This document shows, in pieces, positions 18,127 through 25,092 of a stretch of 33,951 nt of DNA. This DNA comes from a virus. The notes beneath the pieces are model-generated. The model was not told the origin of the DNA. It saw nothing but the letters and a program-made list of their open reading frames with translations, and did not search any database. Positions within the stretch are counted from its first letter, which is position 1. Every line of letters starts with the position of its first letter. A program made the translations under genes and the position numbers. The DNA lies in the IMG/VR virus record IMGVR_UViG_3300042485_003195, positions 1 to 33,951 of that record; one strand, written 5' to 3'.

Positions 18127-19443
18127 TTAGATTTTTTCGCCCGCTGTAAATCCTCTAAACCGTAAGAAACGTGGAAACCGTAACGAGTAAGTGCCGTCTT
18201 GATTTTGAGTAACAGCGTCGGCACGTACTTCTGCCACGTGACCGACAATCGTCGACCTATCCACCCAATAGTCAACGCGATTGGCATCACTAAAACCAGA
18301 ACCCACATTAACACGTATTCTACGACCATCGTCCTCACCTTCACATATAATAGCACCCAGCCTGCCTGTATTGCGACCGGTGCCTTCTTCAAAATCAACT
18401 ACATTGAGGCTGACTTCGATAAACGGTTTGAGCTTGAGCCAAGATACACTACGTTTACATTCGTAGGCAGCATCAGGATCTTTGATCATGATGCCTTCAT
18501 AACCGCCTGTAATGGCCTGCTGATTGATTTCGCGAAATCGTTTTTGTCCTGCATCGGTATCCATGTCAATTGCTTCATGGCTCAACACTGTGACATTGGG
18601 TAGTGCATCTTGTACAGTAGCATACCATTCTTGCAACATGGCACTACGATGTTCTTGCCGGGCTGATCCTGTACCACCTGCATTAAACTCAGCTAATGTA
18701 ATATAGTCAAACAAGTTAAGTACAGCATCACCTGCTGCCACATTGTCTTTACGATGCACTTGCTTCATCAAGTCTTGAAAACTGCTCGACATAATCTCAC
18801 CATCCAGCACCATAGGCTCATTAAATCCTGGTGCTACCGCGGCCAGTTGCTCTTTCACATGTTCAAAGTTTACAAGCTCTTTGCCATTCCGGCTAAATTG
18901 AAGAACACGACCGTCTGGCCACACAATAGTAATAACACGCACACCATCCAACTTGACTTCAACAAGTTTTTGTCCTGCCAACTTTCCTTCATGATTAGCA
19001 CTATCGTGAGCAAGCTGGCAACTGAAAGTAGGTATAATGTAATCTGCATATTTTTTCTCCACTACTTTGTTAATTGTTTTTTCACTTACACCACAACGTA
19101 GGTCTTTAATAAGAATACGACGGCACCATGAATTCCATTCATTGGGTGTGGCCATAGCCATAGCTCGTTGCACCAAATCTCTGGCATTGTTGCCAGTTAC
19201 TATCCTACTACTTAGTTGTGTACACAGTTCGAGAAACAGTTCACGACCTAAGCCATCTCCCGACATGTCCTTCTTTTCTGGCACCTGTTTTAGGCCAAAT
19301 GTAATCAATGGATCCAAAGCCAGTCTACAGCCTTCGAAGAATTCGTCATTACCTTGTGCTGCAATACCTGCAACTATGGATTCTTTGACCAAACGACTGT
19401 TGTCTGCTTCTAATTCTTGTATTATTTCCCATGGTCTACGCAT
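18127..19443 (-). CDS. ATP-dependent DNA ligase, T4 gp30-like (438 aa)
   Basis: The adenylation domain carries the lysine motif 'VEVKLDGVRV' (K-x-DG, about residues 138-147), motif III 'MVLDGEIMSS' (about 195), motif IV 'GGYEGIMIKDP' (about 305) and motif V 'SWLKLKP' (about 322), followed by an OB-fold. The N-terminal 'RILIKDLRCGVSEKTINKV' resembles the same region of T4 gp30. The enzyme seals nicks with ATP during replication and repair. AAGGAGTT lies before the ATG, which overlaps the end of the SWIM gene by 8 bases. Confidence 0.93.
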   Translation of the reverse strand: MRRPWEIIQELEADNSRLVKESIVAGIAAQGNDEFFEGCRLALDPLITFGLKQVPEKKDMSGDGLGRELFLELCTQLSSRIVTGNNARDLVQRAMAMATPNEWNSWCRRILIKDLRCGVSEKTINKVVEKKYADYIIPTFSCQLAHDSANHEGKLAGQKLVEVKLDGVRVITIVWPDGRVLQFSRNGKELVNFEHVKEQLAAVAPGFNEPMVLDGEIMSSSFQDLMKQVHRKDNVAAGDAVLNLFDYITLAEFNAGGTGSARQEHRSAMLQEWYATVQDALPNVTVLSHEAIDMDTDAGQKRFREINQQAITGGYEGIMIKDPDAAYECKRSVSWLKLKPFIEVSLNVVDFEEGTGRNTGRLGAIICEGEDDGRRIRVNVGSGFSDANRVDYWVDRSTIVGHVAEVRADAVTQNQDGTYSLRFPRFLRFRGFTAGEKI

Positions 19444-19843
19444 CTTGTAACTCCTTTATATGCCGGCATGATTTACGAAATTGAAAACCCGGACAAGTGC
19501 AAGTCCAAGTTGATTTGGTTTGAATTACTGTGTATCGAGATCCTTTACTACCAAATACGTTCCAAGTTTTTGTATCTTGCTCGATTGCTTTGCGATTAGC
19601 ACTACGACCGTCAGCATACTCAATGTTAGTAACGCGATGCAAAGGAATTTCTCTAATGCGTACAGGACTGTCAAAATCAGTTACGATTCTAACAAAATCG
19701 GGAGGGGTGAACTTGGTAGCTTTTTCAACGATGCCTGTTATTGTTGTTTTGTTAACTGCGGCCGCGCCGATTACATAACTTGGAAATTCAAAAGTAATTG
19801 CAATTTGACAACCTGGATCAGGAATTGAGAATTGTGTATTCAT
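19436..19843 (-). CDS. SWIM-type zinc-finger protein (135 aa)
   Basis: The C-terminal 'TKSTWTCTCPGFQFRKSCRHIKEL' (about residues 108-131) has the SWIM pattern C-x-C-x(n)-C-x-H, a small zinc domain for nucleic-acid or protein binding. Residues 1-100 form a beta-rich domain, 'GCQIAITFEFPSYVIGAA...'. Close phage homologues occur in cyanophages. Starts 5 bases after the -10 region's downstream edge, almost leaderless. Confidence 0.8.
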   Translation of the reverse strand: MNTQFSIPDPGCQIAITFEFPSYVIGAAAVNKTTITGIVEKATKFTPPDFVRIVTDFDSPVRIREIPLHRVTNIEYADGRSANRKAIEQDTKTWNVFGSKGSRYTVIQTKSTWTCTCPGFQFRKSCRHIKELQDA

Positions 19844-19849
19844 ACTCTT

Positions 19850-19878
19850 ATTATAGCAAAGAGCTGAATTTTGGTCAA
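19850..19878 (-). promoter_or_regulatory. Extended -10 promoter for SWIM-ligase operon
   Basis: TTGACC (19878-19873), 17-base spacer ending TTTGC, TATAAT (19855-19850). Confidence 0.8.
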
Positions 19879-19887
19879 TAAGATCCG

Positions 19888-20247
19888 TTATACTTGAGCT
19901 GTTGGATTATGATTGATATTTGGATCTGCTGTGTATCTGGCATGCCATGCTCCATATTCTGGATCAATTGGAACGTCAAGTATTGTAACACCCGGCGAGA
20001 GAATTGTTTGTAGTCCGACTTCGATGGTTATTTCTTCGCCGTATTCGGGGAGATAAACATTTTCTTTCACAGTCTCTTGAGTCATTAGTCCATGTTGTAC
20101 ATATGACTTCATTAATGCCAAATTGCGATTTTCTGCTTCTAAAAATTGTTCTAATTCATCTTGATCCAAAGTGCGAATTGCCCAATCGTGAATATTAATG
20201 TGATTATGGCTGACATCAGTGTCATTTATTTTTTGAAATTCTGTCAT
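19888..20247 (-). CDS. Hypothetical protein (119 aa), possible paralogue of the next gene
   Basis: Soluble, helical first half (RTLDQDELEQFLEAENRNLALMKSYVQHG) and a beta second half 'ITIEVGLQTILSPGVTILDVPIDPEYGAW'. The neighbour at 20260-20637 has the same order, a helical middle then 'LVTIQTGFKFMFPG...DP', suggesting duplication. Function unknown. Confidence 0.65.
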   Translation of the reverse strand: MTEFQKINDTDVSHNHINIHDWAIRTLDQDELEQFLEAENRNLALMKSYVQHGLMTQETVKENVYLPEYGEEITIEVGLQTILSPGVTILDVPIDPEYGAWHARYTADPNINHNPTAQV

Positions 20248-20259
20248 TATTGCTCTTGG

Positions 20260-20637
20260 TCAAGGGGTGCAATCTATCCAGATAGGATCTTTGTAAACTG
20301 TATTAGGATCTGCTTTCATTTTGTCAACATATTTAAAAAAATTAGGATGGAAAATATATTTTTCGGTTGCTCCCGGAAACATAAATTTGAATCCAGTTTG
20401 TATAGTCACCAATTGACCTTGTGAAGTGGCAACAGTTTCGCGTAATTCAGTTGCAACTACCTTACCAGATCTTAGATCTTCTGCTAATTCATTGGTAGCT
20501 TCACTCAGGTCCAAATCGTATTGTATCAGTTCCATGTTCTCTAATCGATATCTTCCCCAGTCTATTTCGTTAACTAATTTTGTATCTCCAGTTTCCATAG
20601 TGATAACATGAAAAGGTGCGTGATATTCAAAAGCCAT
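20260..20637 (-). CDS. Hypothetical protein (125 aa)
   Basis: GGAG lies upstream of the ATG. Beta-rich N-terminus (EYHAPFHVITMETGDTKLV), helical middle (SEATNELAEDLRSGKVVATEL), then 'QGQLVTIQTGFKFMFPG'. First coding gene after the tmRNA terminator. Likely paralogue of the downstream neighbour. Confidence 0.65.
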   Translation of the reverse strand: MAFEYHAPFHVITMETGDTKLVNEIDWGRYRLENMELIQYDLDLSEATNELAEDLRSGKVVATELRETVATSQGQLVTIQTGFKFMFPGATEKYIFHPNFFKYVDKMKADPNTVYKDPIWIDCTP

Positions 20638-20667
20638 TTTGCTCTCCTATAATAGCAATATTTATAC

Positions 20668-20697
20668 AAAAAAAATTAGGGCATAAAAATGCCCTAA
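20668..20697 (-). terminator. Rho-independent terminator after the tmRNA
   Basis: 9-bp hairpin TTAGGGCAT / ATGCCCTAA followed by eight T on the minus strand, a strong terminator. Confidence 0.92.
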
Positions 20698-20733
20698 ACT
20701 ATTTTGGGTAACAAGGCATAGTTGCCCCGGAGA

Positions 20734-20775
20734 TTACGCTGCGAGAGCGAAGACCTCGTCGTTAGCTGCGTTTGC
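20734..20775 (-). other. tmRNA peptide-tag reading frame
   Basis: Resume codon GCA, then ANAANDEVFALAA and TAA. The ...ALAA end is the usual ClpXP/ClpAP degron. The preceding ATAACT resembles the alignment element before known resume codons. Confidence 0.9.
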
Positions 20776-20861
20776 AGTTATAGTTTTGCTTCTTTTACGG
20801 AGATCGCCTACCGTGTAGATCCTTTGAATACTTGCTCGTCAATCGATACTATTTCCGGCCC

Positions 20862-20993
20862 ATCAAAAAGCATTTTCAAGGTGTCCCTCTCCGATACAAC
20901 GAGGAATCGCTAACCTCGTCTGCCTATTCCACTCTTATCAGCTTTCGCATACTTACCGTGGTGGCTCGTTATATCATCGGGCAAAATGCTTTT
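20862..20993 (-). other. Intervening segment of the permuted tmRNA
   Basis: Spacer expected to be cut out, leaving the two tmRNA pieces. It holds the long closing stem with arms AAAAAGCATTTT, and an internal hairpin ACGAGG/CCTCGT with loop TTAGCGATT. Confidence 0.75.
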
Positions 20994-21071
20994 TGGTGGA
21001 CCGGCCGGGTACCGCCCCCGGGTCTTGTCCGATCTTTCTTCTTAGGCATTGTACTACAATTCTAATCTATG

Positions 21072-21680
21072 TTATTTACTTACCACAAATTGTGGATTAT
21101 GAATGTAACATACTTGTTTTTTTGGTATGTAAGTGACCAGCAGAACTCGATCTTTATCTGGATGATTGTGTACGTGTCCTTTGAATGCCGAGCCTTCGGG
21201 TTTGACCTGTACCGGAATCTCTCCGATCCAACCATCAATACCTTGTGCTTCTTCTTGGGCATCGGAAAATCTAACCGGTAAAGAATAGTACGAACCCACT
21301 GCTTGAATGGCCATTTCTTCGCCGGCCATGCCCATGTGTGTTTTATTGTATATTACTTCTTTAATATAGTCTTCACACATGTCATACGAAATGCCACCAA
21401 TTTGCATCTTTTGAATCATTTCGTACAATCTCTGTGCCTGTGCCGGAATATTGTTGGCAAAAGGTTTAGAGTTATAAAAGTTACACCAATTTTCAAAGGT
21501 GCCAGGTATGCCTTGTTGCCGCATCTCTAACCAAGTTTCTTTTGCAGATCCTACCTGCCTTACATCAAACGCTTTGCAATTTTGCCCAGCCACATTCAGC
21601 AGCTGAGTTGAATATTTAGGCCATTCGCGACGTGCGCGATGTACTACACCTTTGAAATTTTTAGCTGTAAGTTTGATCAT
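21072..21680 (-). CDS. MjaI-like restriction endonuclease family protein (202 aa)
   Basis: Pattern 'EWPKYSTQLLNVAGQNCKAF' (about residues 19-38), 'YDMCEDYIKEVIYNKTHMGMAGEEMAI' and 'EEAQGIDGWIGEIPVQVKP' (about 143-161) matches my recollection of the MjaI type II restriction endonuclease family. The D...E-x-Q/K-V-K core, as in PD-(D/E)XK nucleases, is 'GIDGWIGEIPVQVKP'. Homologues occur in several T4-like phages without a partner methylase. It may degrade host DNA or guard against other phages. Adjacent to the tmRNA acceptor piece. Confidence 0.7.
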   Translation of the reverse strand: MIKLTAKNFKGVVHRARREWPKYSTQLLNVAGQNCKAFDVRQVGSAKETWLEMRQQGIPGTFENWCNFYNSKPFANNIPAQAQRLYEMIQKMQIGGISYDMCEDYIKEVIYNKTHMGMAGEEMAIQAVGSYYSLPVRFSDAQEEAQGIDGWIGEIPVQVKPEGSAFKGHVHNHPDKDRVLLVTYIPKKQVCYIHNPQFVVSK

Positions 21681-21701
21681 AGTATGAAAACAATTTGGAA
21701 T

Positions 21702-21830
21702 TTATTCGTCGTCTTTATTTGGTTTGATCCATTCATAATAAATCAAACCAAATGCAATTGATAAACTGCCAATAAGTAAAACGCCCAACAAGAAGCCAAC
21801 AATAAAATATAAACGGTTTATCTCGTCCAT
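21702..21830 (-). CDS. Small single-pass membrane protein (42 aa)
   Basis: MDEINRL, a hydrophobic segment (about residues 8-32, YFIVGFLLGVLLIGSLSIAFGLIYY) and a charged tail WIKPNKDDE. Weak ribosome-binding site (TAGGAT). Lies between the 105-aa gene's terminator and the nuclease. Function unknown. Confidence 0.6.
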   Translation of the reverse strand: MDEINRLYFIVGFLLGVLLIGSLSIAFGLIYYEWIKPNKDDE

Positions 21831-21842
21831 ATCCTATTTAGT

Positions 21843-21865
21843 AAAAAAGCCCGCCGAAGCGGGCT
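21843..21865 (-). terminator. Rho-independent terminator
   Basis: 7-bp GC hairpin AGCCCGC-TTCG-GCGGGCT followed by T-run; ends the 105-aa gene. Confidence 0.9.
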
Positions 21866-21883
21866 GTGTTACATTTAAATTGC

Positions 21884-22201
21884 TCAGGCTGGCTGTTTGG
21901 TACGAGCTTTGATAGCCTCCATACTTGGCTTGGCACCTTTAACCTTGACAGTGCCAGCAGCATTGTACTTGGTATCGGCTGCATCAATTGCAGCAGCAAA
22001 CTCAGGATTCTTGTACAGATCCGTAGTTTTAAGATGTGTTACAAGCTCACCCTTGGTCATTGCACGTGGCAACTCAACCAAGTTGATGTCAGTGTCAGTC
22101 TTGGCAAGAATCTTGACACGGGTCATGTCGCCAGCAAAGCGAACCTTGTATTGGCCTTTAGTTTTAGAAACACCACCTACCATAAAAGTTTTGTCAGTCA
22201 T
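21884..22201 (-). CDS. Conserved-type phage protein (105 aa), basic
   Basis: MTDKTFMVGGVSKTKGQYKVRFAGDMTRVKILAKTDTDINLVELPRAMTKGELVTHL.. has a beta start and basic lysine-rich end; I recall similar sequences in T4-like phages from fresh water and sea. GAGAG lies before the ATG. It has its own promoter and terminator, implying high or separate expression, and could be a nucleic-acid-binding or structural accessory protein. Confidence 0.7.
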   Translation of the reverse strand: MTDKTFMVGGVSKTKGQYKVRFAGDMTRVKILAKTDTDINLVELPRAMTKGELVTHLKTTDLYKNPEFAAAIDAADTKYNAAGTVKVKGAKPSMEAIKARTKQPA

Positions 22202-22259
22202 TTGTTACTCTCCACAAGTAAAGTTGAAAATTTAGATTACTGTTTGTAACCATACCACT

Positions 22260-22288
22260 ATTATATTGCCATTCGAATTACAGGTCAA
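22260..22288 (-). promoter_or_regulatory. Sigma70-type promoter
   Basis: TTGACC (22288-22283), 17-base spacer, TATAAT (22265-22260), 59 bases before the 105-aa gene. Confidence 0.75.
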
Positions 22289-22317
22289 CCTGTTTTTGGT
22301 CGGCAATTTAACCAAAA

Positions 22318-22446
22318 TCATTTACTCAGTTCAGTTGCAGTCTCTTTGGTTTTGACCACAGCCTTGTCCAGCATACGAGCAATGCCCGTGAAGCCAATTG
22401 TTGCTACAACGATACCAAAAATGGTTCCGTAAACAAAGGTTCTCAT
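22318..22446 (-). CDS. Small membrane-anchored protein (42 aa)
   Basis: GGAG precedes the ATG, which overlaps the upstream stop (ATGA). An N-terminal hydrophobic segment (about 4-22, VYGTIFGIVVATIGFTGIA) and a charged amphipathic tail (RMLDKAVVKTKETATELSK). Unknown. Confidence 0.6.
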   Translation of the reverse strand: MRTFVYGTIFGIVVATIGFTGIARMLDKAVVKTKETATELSK

Positions 22447-22610
22447 CTTGTACTCTCCGGTTTAACTGGATTAATTAACACGTTAAGACGATCCGCAGCG
22501 GATCGAATGTCCATGCTTAATTGTCCGGAGCCAATGCTCTGTTCAATCAAGCGAGCAATATCATGCAATTGTACTACAGCGTCATTCAGTTGTTGTGATT
22601 TTTCGTTCAT
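22443..22610 (-). CDS. Small helical protein (55 aa)
   Basis: MNEKSQQLNDAVVQLHDIARLIEQSIGSGQLSMDIRSAADRLNVLINPVKPESTR, amphipathic helices suggesting oligomerisation. It overlaps the Cys-rich upstream gene by 29 bases and the next by 4. Unknown. Confidence 0.6.
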   Translation of the reverse strand: MNEKSQQLNDAVVQLHDIARLIEQSIGSGQLSMDIRSAADRLNVLINPVKPESTR

Positions 22611-22809
22611 TTTTTACCTTTGGAAATTTACTGCACCATGTGCAACGAACAGAACTGACACCATAAAAATACAATCCAGTATCCGGAAACCGTTGCCCAC
22701 ATCCTTTACATTCAAATGTTAGCATTTCTGGTTCATTTGAGTCAATCGGTCCGTTTACAGCTTCGAACTGCTTCGGACCAAGATCTCCGGTAACCGGTTG
22801 CGCCTGCAT
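22582..22809 (-). CDS. Zinc-ribbon protein (75 aa)
   Basis: Two Cys pairs, CKGC (about 34-37) and CTWC (about 56-59), about 20 residues apart form a zinc ribbon in 'FECKGCGQRFPDTGLYFYGVSSVRCTWCSKFP', with a basic tail. Its start overlaps the upstream stop as TAATG. Probably binds nucleic acid or a partner. Confidence 0.65.
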   Translation of the reverse strand: MQAQPVTGDLGPKQFEAVNGPIDSNEPEMLTFECKGCGQRFPDTGLYFYGVSSVRCTWCSKFPKVKNERKITTTE

Positions 22810-22973
22810 TAGTTATAGCCTACTTCAAAGTTTTCAGGTTCCAACATATCGGCTTCGAGTACAGCGTCTTGATATGTGGTAGCACCCAACATGACGGTTT
22901 GGCCATTAAAATAAGATGCCATGTATCCACCCGAAACCGGATCGTAGTCAATTGAAATCAGAAAATTACTCAT
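22809..22973 (-). CDS. Small phage protein (54 aa)
   Basis: AAGGAG before the ATG. MSNFLISIDYDPVSGGYMASYFNGQTVMLGATTYQDAVLEADMLEPE.. fits the small beta-alpha 'antitoxin HicB-like/partial' pattern (strand, strand, 'A.t..eAv.ea'), but too short to assign. Tightly packed with neighbours. Confidence 0.6.
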   Translation of the reverse strand: MSNFLISIDYDPVSGGYMASYFNGQTVMLGATTYQDAVLEADMLEPENFEVGYN

Positions 22974-23133
22974 TCACAGTCTCCTTGTCATTGTAAAAAA
23001 ATGCTGCGCCTAATTGAGTTTCAAGTACATCAGCTCTTGTTGGGTAATCTGCAACCAAGATCTGGGCAAGTTCCATCATGCTTTGGTTGCTCAGCAAAGC
23101 TAATTCATTGGCAAGTATTTCGAGTCGGTTCAT
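22966..23133 (-). CDS. Small helical protein (55 aa)
   Basis: MNRLEILANELALLSNQSMMELAQILVADYPTRADVLETQLGAAFFYNDKETVNE is a two-helix layout. 8-base overlap with the next gene; its last codons carry that gene's ribosome-binding site. ATGA-coupled to the upstream gene. Confidence 0.6.
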   Translation of the reverse strand: MNRLEILANELALLSNQSMMELAQILVADYPTRADVLETQLGAAFFYNDKETVNE

Positions 23134-23297
23134 AATTCGTCCACGTTAATGTCAGTGATGTCTTTGGGTTTGGCTTGGGGACGACCCCATGCACTTGCAC
23201 CCGCATCTGGGGAGCTTTTGCCTGTAGGAATTTGTTGGATTTCGCCACCATTAGCAAGAAACTCTGCTATAGCCTTTTCGTAATCTTCTTTCGTCAT
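23130..23297 (-). CDS. Small conserved-type phage protein (55 aa)
   Basis: MTKEDYEKAIAEFLANGGEIQQIPTGKSSPDAGASAWGRP.. has the 'F L..GG.I..I P.G' pattern of a widespread tiny phage family that I recall. ATGA overlaps with both neighbours. Confidence 0.65.
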   Translation of the reverse strand: MTKEDYEKAIAEFLANGGEIQQIPTGKSSPDAGASAWGRPQAKPKDITDINVDEL

Positions 23298-23494
23298 TGT
23301 ATATTCCCATAAAAATTAGCATCAAGATCTGCTGCCTGCTCCGCATACTCCTGTGGATCCTCGTCAAAGTCGCTTTCGAGCAGCTCAACAATCTGAGCCA
23401 CACTCAAACCCACAGCATCAGCAATCCGTTGCGGTGTGTAGCCTTTGAAATCCATTTCACGAATTTCAATTTCCAAATCTTTAAAATATCCCAT
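23294..23494 (-). CDS. Small helix-turn-helix-like protein (66 aa)
   Basis: Start at 23494 with AGGAG upstream. 'MDFKGYTPQRIADAVGLSVAQIVELLES' (about residues 12-39) looks like a minimal HTH as in sigma-like or resolvase-type proteins; the tail is acidic. Possible regulator of this operon. Confidence 0.6.
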   Translation of the reverse strand: MGYFKDLEIEIREMDFKGYTPQRIADAVGLSVAQIVELLESDFDEDPQEYAEQAADLDANFYGNIQ

Positions 23495-23495
23495 A

Positions 23496-23783
23496 TTAAT
23501 CTCCTGAGTCAATTTGATATCTGTCACTACAATGTTCGCAGGTGTATTCAGTTACACAGCGGCCTGCGTTACGACCCTTGTAGACGTGCGTACAAGGTTG
23601 ACCTTCTTTGTTCAGCTGGACTTGACCCGTAGGACGACCGAACATATACTGCCCACCGCAATTGGTGCAGGGCAAGGTGTCTGTGGCCTCATCATAACCA
23701 GCAATGACCCGCTTCCAACTTGGATTTAGATTATAGGGCTTACGGGTAGTGCCATTGCATTCCGGACAAGTGTGTTTTTCCAT
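23496..23783 (-). CDS. Zinc-ribbon protein (95 aa)
   Basis: Cys pairs CPEC (6-9), CTNC (39-42) and CEHC (about 84-87) give zinc-binding ribbons; 'EQPCTHVYKGRNAGRC..' type insertion between. Similar to small phage zinc-finger proteins that resemble the DnaJ zinc region. AGGAG before the start and a cassette promoter 30 bases upstream; it heads the run to 22318. Confidence 0.7.
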   Translation of the reverse strand: MEKHTCPECNGTTRKPYNLNPSWKRVIAGYDEATDTLPCTNCGGQYMFGRPTGQVQLNKEGQPCTHVYKGRNAGRCVTEYTCEHCSDRYQIDSGD

Positions 23784-23812
23784 TTATTCTCCTAATTAAT
23801 TACTATACCAAT

Positions 23813-23841
23813 ATTATAGCAAAATGGCGAATTATGGTCTA
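23813..23841 (-). promoter_or_regulatory. Extended -10 promoter (cassette family)
   Basis: TAGACC (23841-23836), 17-base spacer, TGC-TATAAT (23818-23813). The block 23803-23850 is almost identical to 5424-5470 and 27739-27790. Confidence 0.85.
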
Positions 23842-23852
23842 CCAAAATAAAA

Positions 23853-23888
23853 TGTTGCAAAAAAGTAACATAAGTTGCTTAATTAGCA
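23853..23888 (-). terminator. GTTGC/GCAAC hairpin, probable terminator
   Basis: Nested GTTGC...GCAAC arms followed by TTTTATTTT on the minus strand. The left arm includes the last codon and stop of the L7/L12-like gene. Same design as 27790-27827. Confidence 0.6.
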
Positions 23889-24280
23889 ACCAGCCCTAAC
23901 TTGCGTAATTCTACAGCAAAAGTAGGTCTAATATTAGGATCAACTTCCAGGATTTCAGAACCAGCCATATCCAATCTATCCGCAATATCTTTGGCTTCTT
24001 TGAGTCCGAGTCGTCTTCGATCGTAGGTACGAATGCACTTGATTACAGCAATTTTGTCTCCTATCTTGCTCACAAACGGATTCTTCACATGTATCTTGTC
24101 TCTGCGATAGTTGCCGGTCAACATGGCCATGAACACAGCACCTTTAAGCTCGGGATCGATGGTGTCGGCTATTGTGATCCAAAGTTCCATTCCTTTATCG
24201 GCGCCATAGATTTCGGCAATGGTCTGCATAAAACCAATGCCGGCACCTACGAGATCTTCTTTGTATTTTTCTGGTAGCAT
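23879..24280 (-). CDS. Protein with ribosomal L7/L12 C-terminal-like domain (133 aa)
   Basis: Residues about 75-133 ('DKIAVIKCIRTYDRRRLGLKEAKDIADRLDMAGSEILEVDP...AVELRKLGLVAN') follow the L7/L12 C-terminal pattern K-x-x-V-I-K-x-(I/V)-R...GLKEAK-x-x...A...L. The N-terminal half (helical, 'MQTIAEIYGADKGMELWITIADTIDPELKGAVFMAML') resembles a phage family I recall that pairs with this domain. In ribosomes that domain binds translation factors; here it might bind a host factor. Start overlaps the upstream stop as TAATG. Confidence 0.6.
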   Translation of the reverse strand: MLPEKYKEDLVGAGIGFMQTIAEIYGADKGMELWITIADTIDPELKGAVFMAMLTGNYRRDKIHVKNPFVSKIGDKIAVIKCIRTYDRRRLGLKEAKDIADRLDMAGSEILEVDPNIRPTFAVELRKLGLVAN

Positions 24281-24537
24281 TACTTGGGTAAGTTGTAGTC
24301 TCTGTCATACTGCGACGTAATACTCCAATGTGCATCAGGACCTGGGTACTTGACATCACTCTCCACAGGCAGACCAAATGCCTGGCGAAGATTTTTGCGG
24401 TCGGCCTGACTGCCACACATGCTGGCGCATCGTTCCACAATCATTTCAGCAAATCTACGACCCGTACCATTCCACAAGTTGCTGTGGTAGATGTTGAAGT
24501 GCGCTTGATCGGCTATGTCTTTGAAAGGGTCTGTCAT
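24280..24537 (-). CDS. Small phage protein, 'RFAEMIVERC' family (85 aa)
   Basis: MTDPFKDIADQAHFNIYHSNLWNGTGRRFAEMIVERCASMCGS..; the 'FAExIVxEC' core and the leading 'IADQA' recur in 25250-25513 and, more loosely, in 26122-26355. This family is widespread in phages with no known function. AGGAAC before the ATG. Confidence 0.7.
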   Translation of the reverse strand: MTDPFKDIADQAHFNIYHSNLWNGTGRRFAEMIVERCASMCGSQADRKNLRQAFGLPVESDVKYPGPDAHWSITSQYDRDYNLPK

Positions 24538-24540
24538 AAT

Positions 24541-25092
24541 TTAGTTCCTGTAATCTAAGTCCACACGACGATTCTCAGCCCAGGCCTCTTCGGTACTGCC
24601 CGCAGCTCGAGGTTTGGTACTACCATACGAAAATGCTTCCATCTGTTGATCGCTTACACCCAGTCTTGACAAAGCCATTTTGACTGCATTGGCTCGCCGT
24701 TGTCCCAGTGCCAAGTTGTATTCAGTGCCGCCGCGTTCGTCAGTGTGTCCTTGTATGAATACAAATTCGTTGGGATTTTTTATCAAGAACTCTGCATGTT
24801 GTTTTAGTAAAGGTATAAACGATTCTTTAACAGTGTATTCGTCCAAATCAAAATATATTGAACTTTCTTGAAATAAGGTGTTGGGATCCGCCCTATCTGG
24901 GATCTTGTTTTTACGAACTTCAACAACAGGTTCAGGATTGGCATTTACAATTACATCTGTATTACGGGTGCCATTGGTGTTTTGTTTTGTTCTGTTATCG
25001 ATCGTAGGCGGATCTTTGGTCGGTGTATCTTGCAAGCTGGTAGAGGAGCAAGCAGCAAGTAAAAAAGATAGTGCAATTATTTTTATATTCAT
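24541..25092 (-). CDS. Pal/OmpA-family peptidoglycan-associated lipoprotein (183 aa)
   Basis: A lipoprotein signal with lipobox LAAC (residues 12-15 of MNIKIIALSFLLAACSS), a linker, then an OmpA/Pal domain: 'IYFDLDEYTVKESFIPLLKQHAEFL', 'FIQGHTDERGGTEYNLALGQRRANAVKMAL', 'SYGSTKPRAAGSTEEAWAENRRVDLDYRN'. The 'GHTDERGGTEYNLALGQRRA' block binds peptidoglycan (diaminopimelate). Bacterial Pal links the outer membrane to peptidoglycan with Tol. In a phage it may alter the envelope, for example timing of lysis or resistance to superinfection. Translation is coupled by TAATG to the upstream frame. Confidence 0.9.
   Translation of the reverse strand: MNIKIIALSFLLAACSSTSLQDTPTKDPPTIDNRTKQNTNGTRNTDVIVNANPEPVVEVRKNKIPDRADPNTLFQESSIYFDLDEYTVKESFIPLLKQHAEFLIKNPNEFVFIQGHTDERGGTEYNLALGQRRANAVKMALSRLGVSDQQMEAFSYGSTKPRAAGSTEEAWAENRRVDLDYRN

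Larger units (their letters stand above)
20700..21045 (-). ncRNA. ssrA: Circularly permuted (two-piece) tmRNA
   Basis: On the minus strand the order is acceptor piece, spacer, coding piece. The acceptor piece ends in T-arm CCGGG-GGCGGTA-CCCGG and CCGGTCC-A-CCA (to 20994). The coding piece starts at 20861 with GGGCCGG, which pairs with CCGGTCC to form the 7-bp acceptor stem, then GGAAATAGTATCGA, close to the tmRNA 5' consensus. The tag frame 20775-20734 encodes ANAANDEVFALAA-stop. The 132-base spacer is closed by 17-base arms starting at CCA (20999-20983 with 20876-20860, one mismatch). It rescues stalled ribosomes with SmpB; the tag targets proteins for host proteolysis. The ends are approximate. 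Confidence 0.93.

Noticed and set aside
20863-20993. Hammerhead ribozyme in the tmRNA spacer (GAAA and CTGATAAGA strings)
   Set aside because: The required G8 of the CUGANGA core is missing and the three stems do not form.
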